53,437 nt of DNA from Chara braunii (GCA_003427395.1 BFEA01000102.1:1139779-1193215), one strand, 5' to 3'. Numbered from the stretch's first letter, positions 32,100 to 43,203 are shown. Numbers and translations: made by a program. The notes: generated by a model not told the origin, from the sequence alone.

Positions 32100-32844
32100 T
32101 GATTCAGACATGAATCTCTCGCTACTTGATCAATACCAAGGAATCGGTTAGTCGAACAGACAGATGAATAAGTAATTCATGAGTAGTTGATTTTCTGCTT
32201 AGTCTCACTCAAGGTATACATAGGATCTCTTCAGAATAGCATGATATCTCACACATGAGTATCTTTTTCATACAACAAATAGTCGAGGCTCCTACAGAAA
32301 CACTCCACTACTTGCATTAGGTATACTCTCGAAAGATCTGGATGTCAATTCCTTCCCAGAAGTTAATAACGGTCTGCGTGAATAATAGGCGACTCGCACA
32401 AGAGCCCCCTACTATCACGTGAGAAGGTTCACTCCATGAGAGTATTAGGATAATCTTAATAAGGGTTTCCAGTTGCCCTTCCGAAGCTGACCGTCCTAAG
32501 ACCGTGTTAGTTTGAACAGAAGACGAGTGTTTAGGGTATTCCTACAGGAGTACCCTCTTAGCGAGTTAGTAAGTAGGTAATAGACAAACCCCAACAGAGA
32601 CCCCTCTACTACCTTCCTTGGGTAATGAGTAGTCCATCCATTAAATAAGTAATAGGGTGACTTCTACAGAAACCTCCCGACTATCGGTTTGGTGGTCGGA
32701 CTATTAGAAGGTGAGTAAGCTAGAAAAAGGAAGAGTAGAAATGTGATTTCCTATTCTTTGCAGATTGTTGGTTATTCTTAGACTCAAGTATGTGAATCGG
32801 ATGACCCTCCTTGGAACCTTCCATATTATTTTCTAAGAGTCAGA
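32100..32844. other. composite element A, pre-array region
   Basis: No gene. Words such as CTCACACATGAGTA and CTCCATGAGAGTA recur here and inside and after the array (32891, 32979, 34074), so this may be a degenerate earlier part of it. Confidence 0.4.
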
Positions 32845-34070
32845 CCCCTCTTCCCGTCACGACGACAGTCGATCCGGTAGATGGTAAGGTAACTCACACA
32901 TGAGTACCTAGTCTACTTAATGTTAAACATCCTTTCCCGTCACAACGGCAACCGATATGGTAAGGTAGTGAGGCAACTCATACATGAGTGCCTAAGTTAA
33001 CTCATAGTTAGTGTTAGAACCTTCTTCCCGTCACGACGACAGCCAATCTGGTGGAGAGTACCTATTTTAGTTCATAAGTATTTGCTTGTACCCTCGTCCT
33101 ATTACGACGACGGCCGTTCCGGTAGAGGGTACATAAATTGGTTTATAAGTATTTTATTTGTACCTTCGTCCCGTCACGACGACAGCCGATCCGGTAGAAA
33201 GTACTAAGATTAGTTTGTAAGCACTTTGATTGTACCCTCGTCCCATCACGACGACAGTCGTTCCGGTAGAGAGTACTTAAGACTAGTTCCTAGGTCAGTT
33301 GCTTGTACCCTCGTCCCCTCACGACGACGGTCGTTCCGGTAGAGAGCACTTCACTTTAGCTCATAAGTTGCTATCAGATACCCCTTCCCGTTACTACGAC
33401 AGCCGTTACAGTAGAGAGTACCTATTTTAGTTTATAAGTTATTGTTAGTACCCTCCTCCCATCACGACGACAGTCGATCCGGTAGAGAGTACCAAATCTA
33501 GTTCATAAGTTAGAGTCAGATAACCCCTTCCCGTCACGACGACAACCGTTACGGTAGAGGGTACCCGATTTAGCCCATAAGCTATTATTAGTACCCCTTT
33601 TCTCATCACGACGACAGCCGATCTGGAAAGGAGTATTTGAATTAGTTCATAAGTATTTGTTTGTTTTGTACCCTCGGCCCTTCACGACGACAGTCGTTCC
33701 GGTAGAGAGCGCTTAGATTAGTTCATAAGTTATTGTTCGTACCCTCACCCCCTCACGACGACAACCGCTCAGGTTGAGAGCACTTAGATTAGTTTATAAG
33801 TATATTGTTTGTACCCTTGTCCCCTCACGACGACAGCCGATCAGGTAGAGAGTACTTAGTTTAGTTTATAAATACTTTTGATTGTACCCTCGTCCCATCA
33901 CGATGACAGCCGATCCGGTAGAGAGTACTTTGATTAGTTCATAAGTAGCCGTTCGTACCCTCGTCCCCTCACGACGACAGTCGATCAGGCGGAGAGTACT
34001 TAGATTAGTTTATAGGTTATCATTAATACCCCCATCCTGTCACGACGACAGTCGGACCGACAGAGAGCAA
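32845..34070 (-). repeat. tandem array 1: about 70-bp hairpin monomers, about 17 copies
   Basis: Plus-strand consensus: TTTGTACCCTCGTCCC-TC, ACGACGACAGCCGATCCGGT, AGAGAGTACTTAGATTAGTT, TATAAGT. The central CACGACGACAG recurs near 32855, 33029, 33103, 33169, 33247, 33319, 33465, 33534, 33607, 33681, 33758, 33828, 33898, 33972 and 34036, with two diverged copies. In each unit GTACTCTC pairs with GAGGGTAC on the minus strand (eight pairs, one G-U). There are no unique spacers between units, so it is not a CRISPR array. Confidence 0.85.
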
Positions 34071-34100
34071 GGTGACTCACACATGAGTACCTAATTGTCA

Positions 34101-34717
34101 ACCTTTAGTCAAGTTAGAGCATACACAAGTAGCACGACGGCTCACACATGAGCCTCCATCGCCCTACTTTGTTCTTCAAGCCAAAACATCCTAGGTTCTT
34201 TCTTGGTTACTCTATGTTCCTTCCATTTCACCAGGCACGATTCTTACTTCAATCATACTTCACTTCCCCTTTTGTTAACCTTAGTCCTGAAGAAACATAA
34301 ACGGTATATCACAGAGTCATACAGGCATTCCAATAGAGGGGCGTAACTTATAAGGGTACACGGGAAAATGATAGGTGATGCGTACCTCATAATTCCCTGC
34401 CTCCAGAGTTCCTCCTGAACTCCGGCAGAGCTCCCGCAATCGCCCTGTATTTGGTCATGTATGATCTATGCAAATGATTATCCGGTTCTTCAAAAGTTAG
34501 CAAAACCCAAAGTTATGCTCAGCGGATGTACATCATCAGATACTTCTAGCCGAGAAGTCGGGTGCCTCAAGGATAAGAATGGAGGAGGATGGAGGAGGTA
34601 GGTACTTATGAAAGTATCTCTCTCCTCTCCAATACCCCATACTTTCCTCATCCCCGACCCCTGCTTAACTCATGATGCTTCAAAAATAACAATAGTAAAG
34701 CATCAAAAACAACAACA

Positions 34718-34768
<51 letters not shown>

Positions 34769-35080
34769 TATCATAATTATAATAATATATAAAATAATAA
34801 TAGTAATAATAAGATAAAAACGATGATAATGCTGGTAATTAATAATAATATTTATAATAGTAATAATAATGATGGTGACACAGTTGAAATGTTTCCATGT
34901 TTATGGTAGCAGATACAGTTCCCAGGCTTGATCCCTACGTCTCGCTACTACCCATGTACAACATCAATTGCCTGAGTGAGCCTGATCTGTAGGTCTGTGG
35001 GTTAGAGGTCCGATTAGCGGTAGAAGTCATAGTTGCCACAGTACCTAGGGTCAAGTACACAGTCTTTCGGAGGATCGGGA
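34101..35080. repeat. AT-rich region with (AAT)n microsatellite
   Basis: Perfect AAT repeats at 34718-34768 are followed by interrupted AAT-rich DNA to about 34870. No coding sequence. Confidence 0.85.
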
Positions 35081-35257
35081 ATTGATTTGTCGTGAGTCCT
35101 AGGTCGCAGTCCACAGGCGGGTGGTCAGGCGGGCAGTCCTACCTGATCCCGTCAGCGGTGCCCAATCCTAGTCGTCCTTTGTCGAGCCTGCAAGTATCAT
35201 GTGGGACTTCGGGCATTCTGTCAGCGGTGCCCAATCTCAGTCGTCCTTTGTCGAGCA

Positions 35258-35352
35258 TGTGCATTCTTTGTCTCGACTTGGACCCGGTACCACCTGCCCA
35301 CGACCTGCTCGCTCCAGACTTGTCAAGGCCGGACCTTTGCTGTAGTGTTGCT
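35258..35352 (+). repeat. 95-bp exact direct repeat, copy 1
   Basis: The segment from TGTGCATTCTTTGTCTCGAC to GTAGTGTTGCT is identical to 36107-36201. A related shorter duplication (GTCAGCGGTGCCCAATC, then AGTCGTCCTTTGTCGAGC) precedes it at 35149 and 35219. Confidence 0.9.
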
Positions 35353-35794
35353 CCGAAGTATAAATCAAGAGTCCATGCTTAGACATTCATTCAGTCTGCC
35401 TCCGAGCCATGCAATAGCGTTATTCGTGTGTTTTGTGCTACGGAAGTTTGTAAGCCTATAGACACCAGTCTCCTTTTCTCTCTCTCTCACCTTCTCTTGC
35501 ACGTGCACGCACACGGTCACAAACTGAGGGATCAGACTAAGTCCACATTGGAGATCAGAGACGCAGAGTCTAGACATGCGCAGCTTGGAAGTCCAGCCAA
35601 GACTCTGCATTACCGGTTTCGGTGATCCAGACCCCAAGCGTTCAACATCGCGGGATCCGGCAAGCCAATACCAACACCACCTTCAAAGGTAGGTGGTTCT
35701 TCCACCTATCCCCCTTTGTCTTCTCCTCCTCTTCCTCTTTCTGTGTCTGCCTGTCCCTGTTTGTTGGTCTGTCGCCGTCAATATATTTCTGTTT

Positions 35795-35935
35795 ATCTGA
35801 ATGTCTGACTGTGCGTCTGACTGTGTATCTGACTGTGTGTGTGTCTGACTGTGTATCGCTGACTGTTGTCTGACTGTGTATCGCTGACTGTTGTCTGACT
35901 GTGTATCGCTGACTGTTTGCCTGACTTCGTTTGTC
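35795..35935 (+). repeat. short minisatellite, TCTGACTGTGTATCGCTGACTG type
   Basis: Units of about 27-28 bp (GTCTGACTGTGTATCGCTGA plus CTGTT) occur at least three times, preceded by shorter TCTGACTGTGTAT units. Similar T/G/C-rich cryptic repeats fill 36270-36620. Confidence 0.8.
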
Positions 35936-36106
35936 CGTATGCACCTGTCTGTCCAATTGTCTCTTAGCTCATGTGGCTATGACCGCCTTCCCTCTCAGTG
36001 CACTGCTGCCCAGCAGGCGCTCGCTCGCTTGCTACTTGCGAATAGCGCATAAGCGCTACTACAGTACTTTTTGTTCACGAATGAGTCTCCCCTGCTCGTC
36101 CCAGCC

Positions 36107-36201
36107 TGTGCATTCTTTGTCTCGACTTGGACCCGGTACCACCTGCCCACGACCTGCTCGCTCCAGACTTGTCAAGGCCGGACCTTTGCTGTAGTGTTGC
36201 T
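36107..36201 (+). repeat. 95-bp exact direct repeat, copy 2
   Basis: Identical to 35258-35352, offset 849 bp. Confidence 0.9.
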
Positions 36202-36930
36202 GCTTGGATCCGTGAGTCACGACTTTTCACCTGTGGACGTGACTTCTGCCTATGGGTTGTGACTCTTGATTGCGGGATATGATTTTCGACTGTTTGTTTG
36301 TTCGTCTGACCATGTCTGTCTGGTTGTTTCTGTTCGTTTGTGTTTGTCCGCCCTCGTCAGTCTATGTGTGCTTGTCTCTTATATCTGTTCGTTCCTGTTT
36401 CCTTGTCTGTCTCTCCGTGTCTCTGACTGTGTATTTCGACTGTGTCTCCGTCAGTTTGTATGTCTTGCCGGTATATCTCAGTCGGTATGTCTATCGGTTG
36501 CTATTTGGATCTTGTTTGTTTATTATTGTCCGCATTTGTTCTTGCCTGTCTACTTGAATCATGTCAATCTGTCTCTTGTCTGTCTGGCTGCCGTTCTGTT
36601 TCTCACTCTCTCTCTCCATCTCTGTGCGGGATTGCGTGCTGGGTGTGTCGTACTTGGTCTTCCTTTAGAGTGCGGAAGTCACCACACACCAAGAAGCGGG
36701 CCCAATTGCTAAAGCTATGGCCGCGGTTTTAGCAAGCGCATGGCAGGTAAGGCAACTCCGTTCCTCCCTTTCGGGTATATTTCCCGTGTGTAGCAAGACC
36801 GACGATCACTCGGAAACAACCAGCCATCCAATCTGCACGGCAGCCCGCCGAGATTAAACAGGGAATTTGCCCTCGTCTTCTTTGTCCCCTATTCCCCGTG
36901 CTTCCACTCTCATTTCCTCAAATGGACATA
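36202..36930. other. no gene recognised
   Basis: TCTG/TGTC-rich low-complexity DNA to about 36620, then unremarkable sequence. Open frames reading poly-Cys/Leu/Ser are artefacts of the cryptic repeat. Confidence 0.5.
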
Positions 36931-37250
36931 GCTATGCTAAAAACAATCTAGTAAAAGTAGTAATTGTATAACAATAGTATATTATATTGTATATATAGTA
37001 TAATAATGATAATAATAATAATAAAAATAATAGTAATAGTAATACTAATACTACTAATAATAATATAATAACAATAGTAAATAATAATAATAATAACAAC
37101 AATACATTGGTAATGCATGTATACAAGCTATCTGGTCGTTAGTACTACCAGATTCAACTAAAAGAAACAAAATAATAATAATAATAATATCATTAATAAT
37201 AACAACAGTAATGTAATGATAGTGATGCATACATACTATCTTTTGGGTCC
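36931..37250 (+). repeat. AAT/ATA-rich low-complexity tract
   Basis: Interrupted AAT and ATA repeats, nothing else. Confidence 0.8.
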
Positions 37251-37357
37251 GGTACAGGTAAAATAAGGGTGTGTTGTGCTCGGGGGAAGCCAGTCGCCCG
37301 ACTACTGCGACAGCGATCAATCACCATCAGATATGGTTCTCTCTCCGTCTTTCTCTG

Positions 37358-37360
<3 letters not shown>

Positions 37361-37441
<81 letters not shown>

Positions 37442-37488
37442 CCAATTCTCTCTCTCTCTCATACACACACACACACACACATACACAC
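37361..37488 (+). repeat. (CT)n then (CA)n microsatellites
   Basis: CT tract 37361-37435, a short interruption with CTCTCTCTCTC, then CA/TACACA tract 37462-37488. Confidence 0.95.
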
Positions 37489-37954
37489 GAAGGGCGGTGC
37501 TGCGGACGATCGGGAAGGCAAAAAACGCGAAAACTCCGATTGCAAGCTGCGCTATATATTTCCACGTTCGTCAAGGAGATTCATTCGATTTTGCTCATCC
37601 TATTAATTGAAGTATCACGAGGCCGGCTACGAGGTAGGGGACACACACGCGCACACACATACACACCCATACAAACACACACACGCACATCGTGACGATG
37701 TACATTCCCATGTTCTAGCGGTAGCTTCATTAGATCTAGTCAACCTACCGATGAAAGCACCTCGAGGTCGACCTCGGGACTAGGATACTTACCTGTCATC
37801 AAGCAAGATCCGTCACGTTGTGCAGTATACCGCCCGCATCATGGAGAACCTGACCGGCGTGAGCCCATCATCTGACGAGTCGGGTGGATGATGGATCCAC
37901 CCTCGCAACGCCATTGACACCAGTTGTGTGGCCAGGAGAGTCCCCTCCCCCTCT

Positions 37955-38035
37955 ATTATCTCCTTTCCCTTCTTCTTCCTCCTTCTCCTTTTTCCCCTCT
38001 TCTCCTTCTTCTTCTCCTTCTTCTTCATTATCTTC
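37955..38035 (+). repeat. pyrimidine-rich TTCTCC/CTTCTT tract
   Basis: Imperfect pyrimidine repeat; the opposite strand reads poly-EEG. Confidence 0.85.
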
Positions 38036-38230
38036 CTCATAACCAACCACTTCCCGTGGCCGCTATCATCCACCCGCACGTTTACTCAGGTCACATGCTA
38101 AGCTTACGTCTCCATGCGATATCCTTTCCTTACCCCGCGATCACTCTTTTTCCTATCTGGACATAGTTGAATTCTTAATTTAAGATGAAATTGATAACAA
38201 TAATAAAAAAACAATACAAATAACAATGGT

Positions 38231-38236
<6 letters not shown>

Positions 38237-38296
<60 letters not shown>

Positions 38297-38340
38297 TCAA
38301 ACTATAATAGTTATATATATATATATATACATATATATAA
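38237..38340 (+). repeat. (AAT)n and (TA)n microsatellites
   Basis: AAT repeats 38237-38295 are followed by TA repeats 38311-38340. Confidence 0.95.
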
Positions 38341-38741
38341 CATAAATAATAATAATAACAATAGCACCATCATATACGCAAGACCAGATAATCGAGCCTC
38401 CGGACCAACACGAGCTTCAGAAAAAACATCGAGAGTCCATAGTTGACAATGCTAGTAAGTCTCATCATCATCACCAATGAGGAACCAATGTCAGTATCCT
38501 TTCTGGCTGCTCGTCGCCCAAACTAAGGATAGTAGATCCTATCTAGCCTATACTACAGCCCGAATGATGACGATAGCAGCTTTCCCGAAGTACGGGCGTA
38601 CGACGACCAATATCACGTGCTATCAGTACCAGGTATGTCTATCGCCTACACTCACAACCACGTTCCCCAACACACAGATGCCACTAGCACCCAAGAACCA
38701 CCACGTGCCCCATTCCCTTTCCTCTTTCTCACTCTCACACG

Positions 38742-38748
<7 letters not shown>

Positions 38749-38794
<46 letters not shown>
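38749..38794 (+). repeat. (CA)n microsatellite
   Basis: Near-perfect CA tract directly upstream of the third 90-bp repeat. Confidence 0.95.
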
Positions 38795-38799
<5 letters not shown>

Positions 38800-39242
38800 T
38801 ACAAAAGTGTGGTAGCGTATATTTCCATGTTCTAATCGTAGAGTCACTTGATTTTGTCCCTCCTATCGGTCATAGTACTACGAGACTAGCTGCGAGGTAC
38901 ATACACTCAATCGTCGTGTATACTTCCATGATGTAGTGCTAGATTCACTCGATTTCGCTTTTCATATAGACGAAGGTAGTGCGTAGCCAGTCGCGGAGTT
39001 GAAGACTCACCAGTTCGATCTTCCTCTTCTTGTTGTCGTCGTCGTCGCCAACTCATCGCTCCCTGCTCGCAGCGCAACACAAACTCTCACGATCTATCGA
39101 CACGGAGGACATGACCGGCATACGCGTGCATTTCAGCAGATCGGCAATGAAGGGTCCATCCTCACAGCGCCACCATCGACTGCAAGGGAGGGCGCACCTA
39201 CTACAAGGTAAGTCGCCCGCCCCCCTCGTTTCCTCCTCCTCC

Positions 39243-39246
39243 TCTT

Positions 39247-39279
<33 letters not shown>

Positions 39280-39545
39280 CTTTTTTCCTACGTTCTACTC
39301 CTGCCCCAGCGCACCTTTCTTCCCGCACGCGCGCGCTATGTCCCCGTGCTTTCGCTCGCTTTCTTCCCTCGTGCATTCTCTGTTGCCTTGCGTTTCCTCT
39401 GCGCGACCTTCCCCTCATCTTCTCTCCTCCCTCCTTTTTCTTTTGCTTCTTCTTCTCCTTCTTCTTCTTCTTCTTCTTCTGCTTCTTCTTCTTCTGCTGC
39501 TTCTTCTTCTTCTCTTTCTTCTTCTTCTTCTTCTTCTTCTTCTTC
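39243..39545 (+). repeat. (CTT)n tracts
   Basis: Perfect CTT at 39243-39277 and interrupted CTT/CTG at 39449-39545, within pyrimidine-rich DNA. All open frames of 100-200 codons here are poly-Ser/Phe/Leu or poly-Lys/Arg artefacts. Confidence 0.95.
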
Positions 39546-39559
39546 TCTTTCCCGTCCGC

Positions 39560-40650
39560 GCTCGTCTTACTCTGCGTATGCGTATGCCTCCCGGTCTGTG
39601 TACATGTCTCAGAGTTGTCGGTTTGAGTGTGTGTGTGGCCCGCAAGGGCACGTGACTGATCGGAAGGCCCGAAGACCGGCACTTGACTGCGGCCGTGACA
39701 TTCAGGGTTGCGGCAGGGGAAACACTCAAGCGGCAGGGAAAGAGGTCCGCTACACTTTAAGAGTAGTGGAAAACACTCAAGTAGCAGGTAGGCCGGTACC
39801 ACAACGAGTAGAGGTAGATGTGCCCAACACTCGAGGTCGAGCAGAAGAAGATAAAGGTTGGCATTTTTAAAGGCCCAGTATCGCTAGGTAGGCGGGTACT
39901 AGTTCAAGTAGCCTGAGTCTAGACCCTGTGCGGATGATATCAGAGCTTGCAACAACGTCCCCCTCAAAGGAGCGAAGACACCGGTTGCTTGGGTGATTAC
40001 GAGGACACGAAGTCGCCACTCGAGAGGCGACTACCTCTCTTCATACGGGAGGCAGAGCTGGAGCCTCCACCCCACTCATGGCATACGAGTAAGGGCAGAT
40101 GTTGCCGTTACATATTATGGTAGGTAGTCTGTTTTTCTTGGCTAAACCGACCATGCGGCTCGGATTATATTAATTTTTCAGTCGTCTTTACATTTCACAG
40201 CGGCGCGACTTGCCGACTTTCCTATACCGGCCGGTCCGACAGCCACGGACTCGTTCTAATTCATTTTTGCCTTACTGCCTGATCTTTTAACGGTTTTTAG
40301 ATTGTGGTGGCCGCATTCCGCGCGATCTTTCTTGTTTTTTTTTCAACCCTCCGGCCCTTGTGGTCGGAGACTTTTTATTTCACTAACCCCTTCTCCAGTC
40401 TTTGCCCGGGTCAAAATGACACGCGCGGTCATTTAAATGTTTAATCCACTAATCTTTACCGTCTCTGCGTTCGCCATGACAAAGCAGGCGAGCATTCGAA
40501 AAATTTTTACCACTGACTCTAGTTCGTGCGCGCCGTGTTTCGATGCTTGCGCTGACAAAACTTTCTCTATCATAGTAGTTGAGGGATTTGCCTCATTTTC
40601 CGTTTTTAGCCGTCTTCAGTCTGTCTGTTGGCGCCGACGATATGTTGACT
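39560..40650. other. no gene recognised
   Basis: Short open frames only. T-rich after 40130. Confidence 0.4.
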
Positions 40651-40654
40651 ACAA

Positions 40655-40697
40655 AATCATGAGCAGATACCCTTGTAAGGGTATCAGCTCCGACACC
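40655..40697 (-). repeat. palindromic boundary motif, copy 2
   Basis: Minus strand: TGTCGGAGCTGATACCCTTA, then CAAGGGTATCTGCTCATGAT. It begins exactly where the LINE C frame loses its LINE character, immediately after WVIWLERN-like sequence. Confidence 0.6.
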
Positions 40698-40702
40698 GTT
40701 TC

Positions 40703-41660
40703 TTTCCAACCAGATGACCCAGAGTAAGATCGCTCTACACACTTGGGCAATGTAGCCCCACCCTACCTTTCTGCTGTATCCCTCTGGAACTGCCCCCAAC
40801 AAGGCCCACCGTTGCCCAACAAATTCGAACAGACCTGTAAAACGTTTCCAGTGGTATTCCCACCATTTCCACCATCTGTGTGATTTTGGGCAGTACCAGA
40901 GGTGCCCCATGGATTCTGGGCCTTCGTGATAACGATCACATATGGTATTCACTGTTATGCCCTTCTCCGAGAGCCAGCTAGTTGTGGGAACTGGTATATG
41001 GGACTGAAGCCAAAGCAGTGAAGCAAGCTTTTGAGAAGGAAATAACTCCAGCTAAGACCATACCCAGCCCAACTCTGTCTCTGTCAGGGGTGATTGGTCT
41101 GATACCTCTCTCTGCCATCTAATAACAGTCTTTTCGACTGAGGAGTTTGGGTCTTATTTTAGCTTTTGGAGAATTTTTACATTTAGCTTCTTCATGCCCA
41201 CTACCAACTCCTCGTCGATTTTCCATCCCCATACTGCAACATCGATCCTCAGGTGTGTGAGGGATGTCACATTGCAGATTAGAAAAGGGATTATCGGGAA
41301 GCCCTCCTCATCCGGGGGTTGTAATTTTACCCTTACTTCCATAAAACCGTTTAATCTGTAGTGAAGTTGCATTCCCACCCACTTCACCTTTGGCAGATTC
41401 GGAAACTCTTGCCTGTAAGATTCCATTCAGCATTCACCTAGGTCATCCTCCGTCCAATTTTCAAGCGTGGATATTGAACATGAGTCCACGTCGACTCTCT
41501 TGTACCAAGATCTTGGTTTGTCCAGTCTTGTGGGTCCCAATAATTGTTTCCAATCTGCGGGAATGGCTTCTCTTATTTGTTCCACCCGGGTTTCCTCGAA
41601 TGGAAGTTGGCCCAACAAATGTTTCAACTGATGTGGTGATTTCCATTGGTTGGTGGTGTC
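40703..41660 (-). pseudogene. LINE C C-terminus with RVT zinc-binding region
   Basis: Minus-strand order: LLGQLPFEETRVEQIREAIP, ADWKQLLGPTRLD (about 41640-41427), LPKVKWVGMQLHYRL and IDVAVWGWKIDEELVVGM (41426-41154), then after a frame change LLWLQSHIPVPTTSWLSEKG, TICDRYHEGPESMGHLWYCP, HRWWKWWEYHWKRF, GYIAQVCRAILLWVIWLERN. The C-D-R...E-S...H-L-x2-C pattern is the zinc-binding segment found at the end of plant LINE ORF2 (zf-RVT), with one expected Cys replaced by Tyr. Three frames and internal stops make it dead. It is truncated downstream by the boundary motif at 40697. Confidence 0.8.
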
Positions 41661-41844
41661 ATCCCACAGATCTCCAACCGTCGAAACTTTTTTTCACAGC
41701 CAACTTAGAGCAAAAAAGAAAAGAAAAAACGAAAAATCTAGTATCGTGTAACTACAAACGCATTCACTATCGAGGTAGGTAACTATAGTCTCCGAGTATG
41801 ACGAGAAAGAAATTGCGTTCGCATTACCAGTGTTAAGGAGCAAC

Positions 41845-41860
41845 TTTTTTTTTTTTTTTT
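41845..41860 (+). repeat. poly(T) tract
   Basis: A run of 16 T. Confidence 0.8.
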
Positions 41861-42024
41861 GACGGCATCATTTGCTTATTTTTGGTTCACCCATTTTCTT
41901 TTTGCCGTAGTTTTACATAAGCCTTTATATGTACATCGATCTACACCTTATGTGCATCACACACACATTTTTCGTTGAACTTACATGCGACATCACATTC
42001 CTACCTACAGCTACGCGATGCTAG

Positions 42025-42160
42025 TGGGTTTTGGCCCCGGGGGCCAAGTCCACTAGATGGTGTTCTTTATTTCTGGCCATGGATCTATGTAAACCCGCCA
42101 CAATCGACCGTCAAGAATGAAGAACACTCGTCACTGGGACCTAGGCCCAGGGGTCTCGGC
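42025..42160. mobile_element. foldback MITE
   Basis: GTGTTCTTTATT near 42059 pairs with AATGAAGAACAC near 42115, and the outer GC-rich parts (GGCCCCGGGGGCCAAGTCC versus GGACCTAGGCCCAGGGG) are also complementary with gaps. Confidence 0.45.
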
Positions 42161-42295
42161 CCACATGCGGTCGTGTAGAGTAGGAGATCAAGCAGCTTAG
42201 GATCTCTCCCGCCTTTTTGTCACGGTTTAGTGGGCGAAATCGATTTGTCATTGGCTCACACAACCACCACCTACGAGGAAAACGAAGTGGTCGTG

Positions 42296-42332
42296 TAGAA
42301 AACTATGGAATCATTGCCTGGCTAGTTTTCTA
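42296..42332. repeat. hairpin TAGAAAACTA/TAGTTTTCTA
   Basis: Perfect 10-bp arms with a 17-nt loop. The same arm sequence recurs at 43204-43244 and in the palindrome at 42783-42867. Confidence 0.65.
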
Positions 42333-42577
42333 TAGGGCGTAGTTCTCGGCAAGTGATTTCATTTCAATGAAAGCGCGGTAGTACGTGCTCGTGGGCTACC
42401 GGTTTTTGCACAGACAGTGTCAAAGGATCTGCCACCTGTGTTGAGAAGTCCACGACATCCACAAAAGGTAAAATGTATCTTTCCATGTTCTAGGGGGAGA
42501 TTCAAAACCTCCCTCCACTACTCTCAAAATGTTCAAAACGCGAGTGAGGGCCTCGCTCCATTACTCTCCACATGCAA

Positions 42578-42703
42578 AATTATGGCAGTATATCTATTCA
42601 TGTTCTAGCAGAGGATTCAGTCTCATTTTGCAGGTTTGGAAAGTAGTGGAGCAAGACCCTGAATCTTCCACTAGAACATGGAAACCATACACCGCCATGA
42701 TTT
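42578..42703. mobile_element. hairpin MITE, CATGTTCTAG type, copy 1
   Basis: Arms CATGTTCTAGCAGAGGATTC (42599 on) and GAATCTTCCACTAGAACATG (to 42680) pair at 19 of 22 positions. Similarity extends outwards through ATGGC-GT-TAT to about 42 bp. Confidence 0.7.
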
Positions 42704-42782
42704 TTTTTCTTTGGATTTTTGCTACGGGCATATAAGATTTAGGAATTATTTTTCCCTCCCCTCCATTTCGCGTCACAGAGTG

Positions 42783-42867
42783 TAGTTTTCTACAACTACT
42801 CAGGTGCATGTGGGCCGAGACCCCCGGGTCTCGGCCCACATGTGCCAGTGTAGTTGTATAAAACTAC
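42783..42867. mobile_element. 85-bp near-perfect palindrome
   Basis: Arms of about 42 bp (GTAGTTTTCTACAACTAC, then CATGTGGGCCGAGACCC) are complementary with few differences and meet at CCCGGG. There is no loop to speak of, so it would extrude as a cruciform. Confidence 0.8.
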
Positions 42868-42956
42868 AGTGTGTGACGTTCAAAGGAGGGAAAATAAATT
42901 TATGAATCTTGTTTGCCCCACCTCCGCTACTTTCCACATGCACAAAAGGCAAAAAA

Positions 42957-43078
42957 CATGGCGGTGTATATTTTTATGTTCTAGCAGAAGATTCACTTTC
43001 GTTTTGCACATTTCAAGAATCGTGGAGCGAGGCCCTGAATCTTCCCCTAGAACATGGAAAAATACATCGCTATGATTT
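42957..43078. mobile_element. hairpin MITE, CATGTTCTAG type, copy 2
   Basis: ATGTTCTAGCAGAAGATTCA on the left and TGAATCTTCCCCTAGAACAT on the right, with outer ATGGCGGTGTAT / ATACATCGCTAT arms as in copy 1. Confidence 0.7.
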
Positions 43079-43203
43079 TTGTCTTTTGTGATTGTCGGGG
43101 ATTAATGCCTTTACTGACAAATTGTCTCCCTGTGTCAGCGTAAAAAAGGCAAGGTCAAGGCGCCCTTTCCCCTCCATTTCATTAACCATAGGGAAGGCGA
43201 CCG

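Larger units (their letters stand above)
30656..34100 (-). mobile_element. composite element A (head, shared block, 70-bp hairpin array)
   Basis: Three parts recur in the same order at 46565-49700: a head (30656-30910, containing the two-stem motif), a shared block (about 31228-31520, including CACATGCCATGCACTAA, CTTGTCCCTCACT and GGGTATCAAG) and a tandem array of hairpin monomers starting about 2.2 kb from the head. I assign the minus strand because stems fit better there. No protein is encoded. Ends and target duplications are not defined, so the exact extent is uncertain. It could be a non-autonomous retroelement or a transposon-derived non-coding RNA locus. Confidence 0.5.
37552..38990 (+). 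repeat. dispersed about 90-bp repeat linked to CA tracts, four copies
   Basis: Copies begin near 37552, 37695, 38813 and 38903 with TATATTTCCATGTTCTA or close variants. They continue with AGATTCACT-GATTTTG and, in three of them, end around CTACGAGGTA. The first, second and third copies have a CA-rich tract nearby. The word CCATGTTCTAG links them to the MITE arms at 42.6 and 43.0 kb. Confidence 0.55.

Noticed and set aside
32845-34070. CRISPR array
   Set aside because: The units are contiguous diverged monomers without constant repeats and unique spacers, no cas gene is nearby, and the sequence is eukaryotic. The same applies to 48870-49690.
39030-39870. Serine/phenylalanine-rich proteins of up to 198 codons
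   Set aside because: These are CTT/TCC microsatellites read through. All three frames and the opposite strand are open because the repeat lacks stops.
40104-40701. A 590-bp solo LTR with CCGTT target duplication
   Set aside because: CCGTT occurs at both positions, but the left end does not show the expected TG/CA terminus or any complement to the right end, so the match is likely chance.
41390-41782. Plus-strand 130-codon frame
   Set aside because: It is the antisense of the LINE C C-terminus, whose minus-strand frames carry the zinc-binding pattern.
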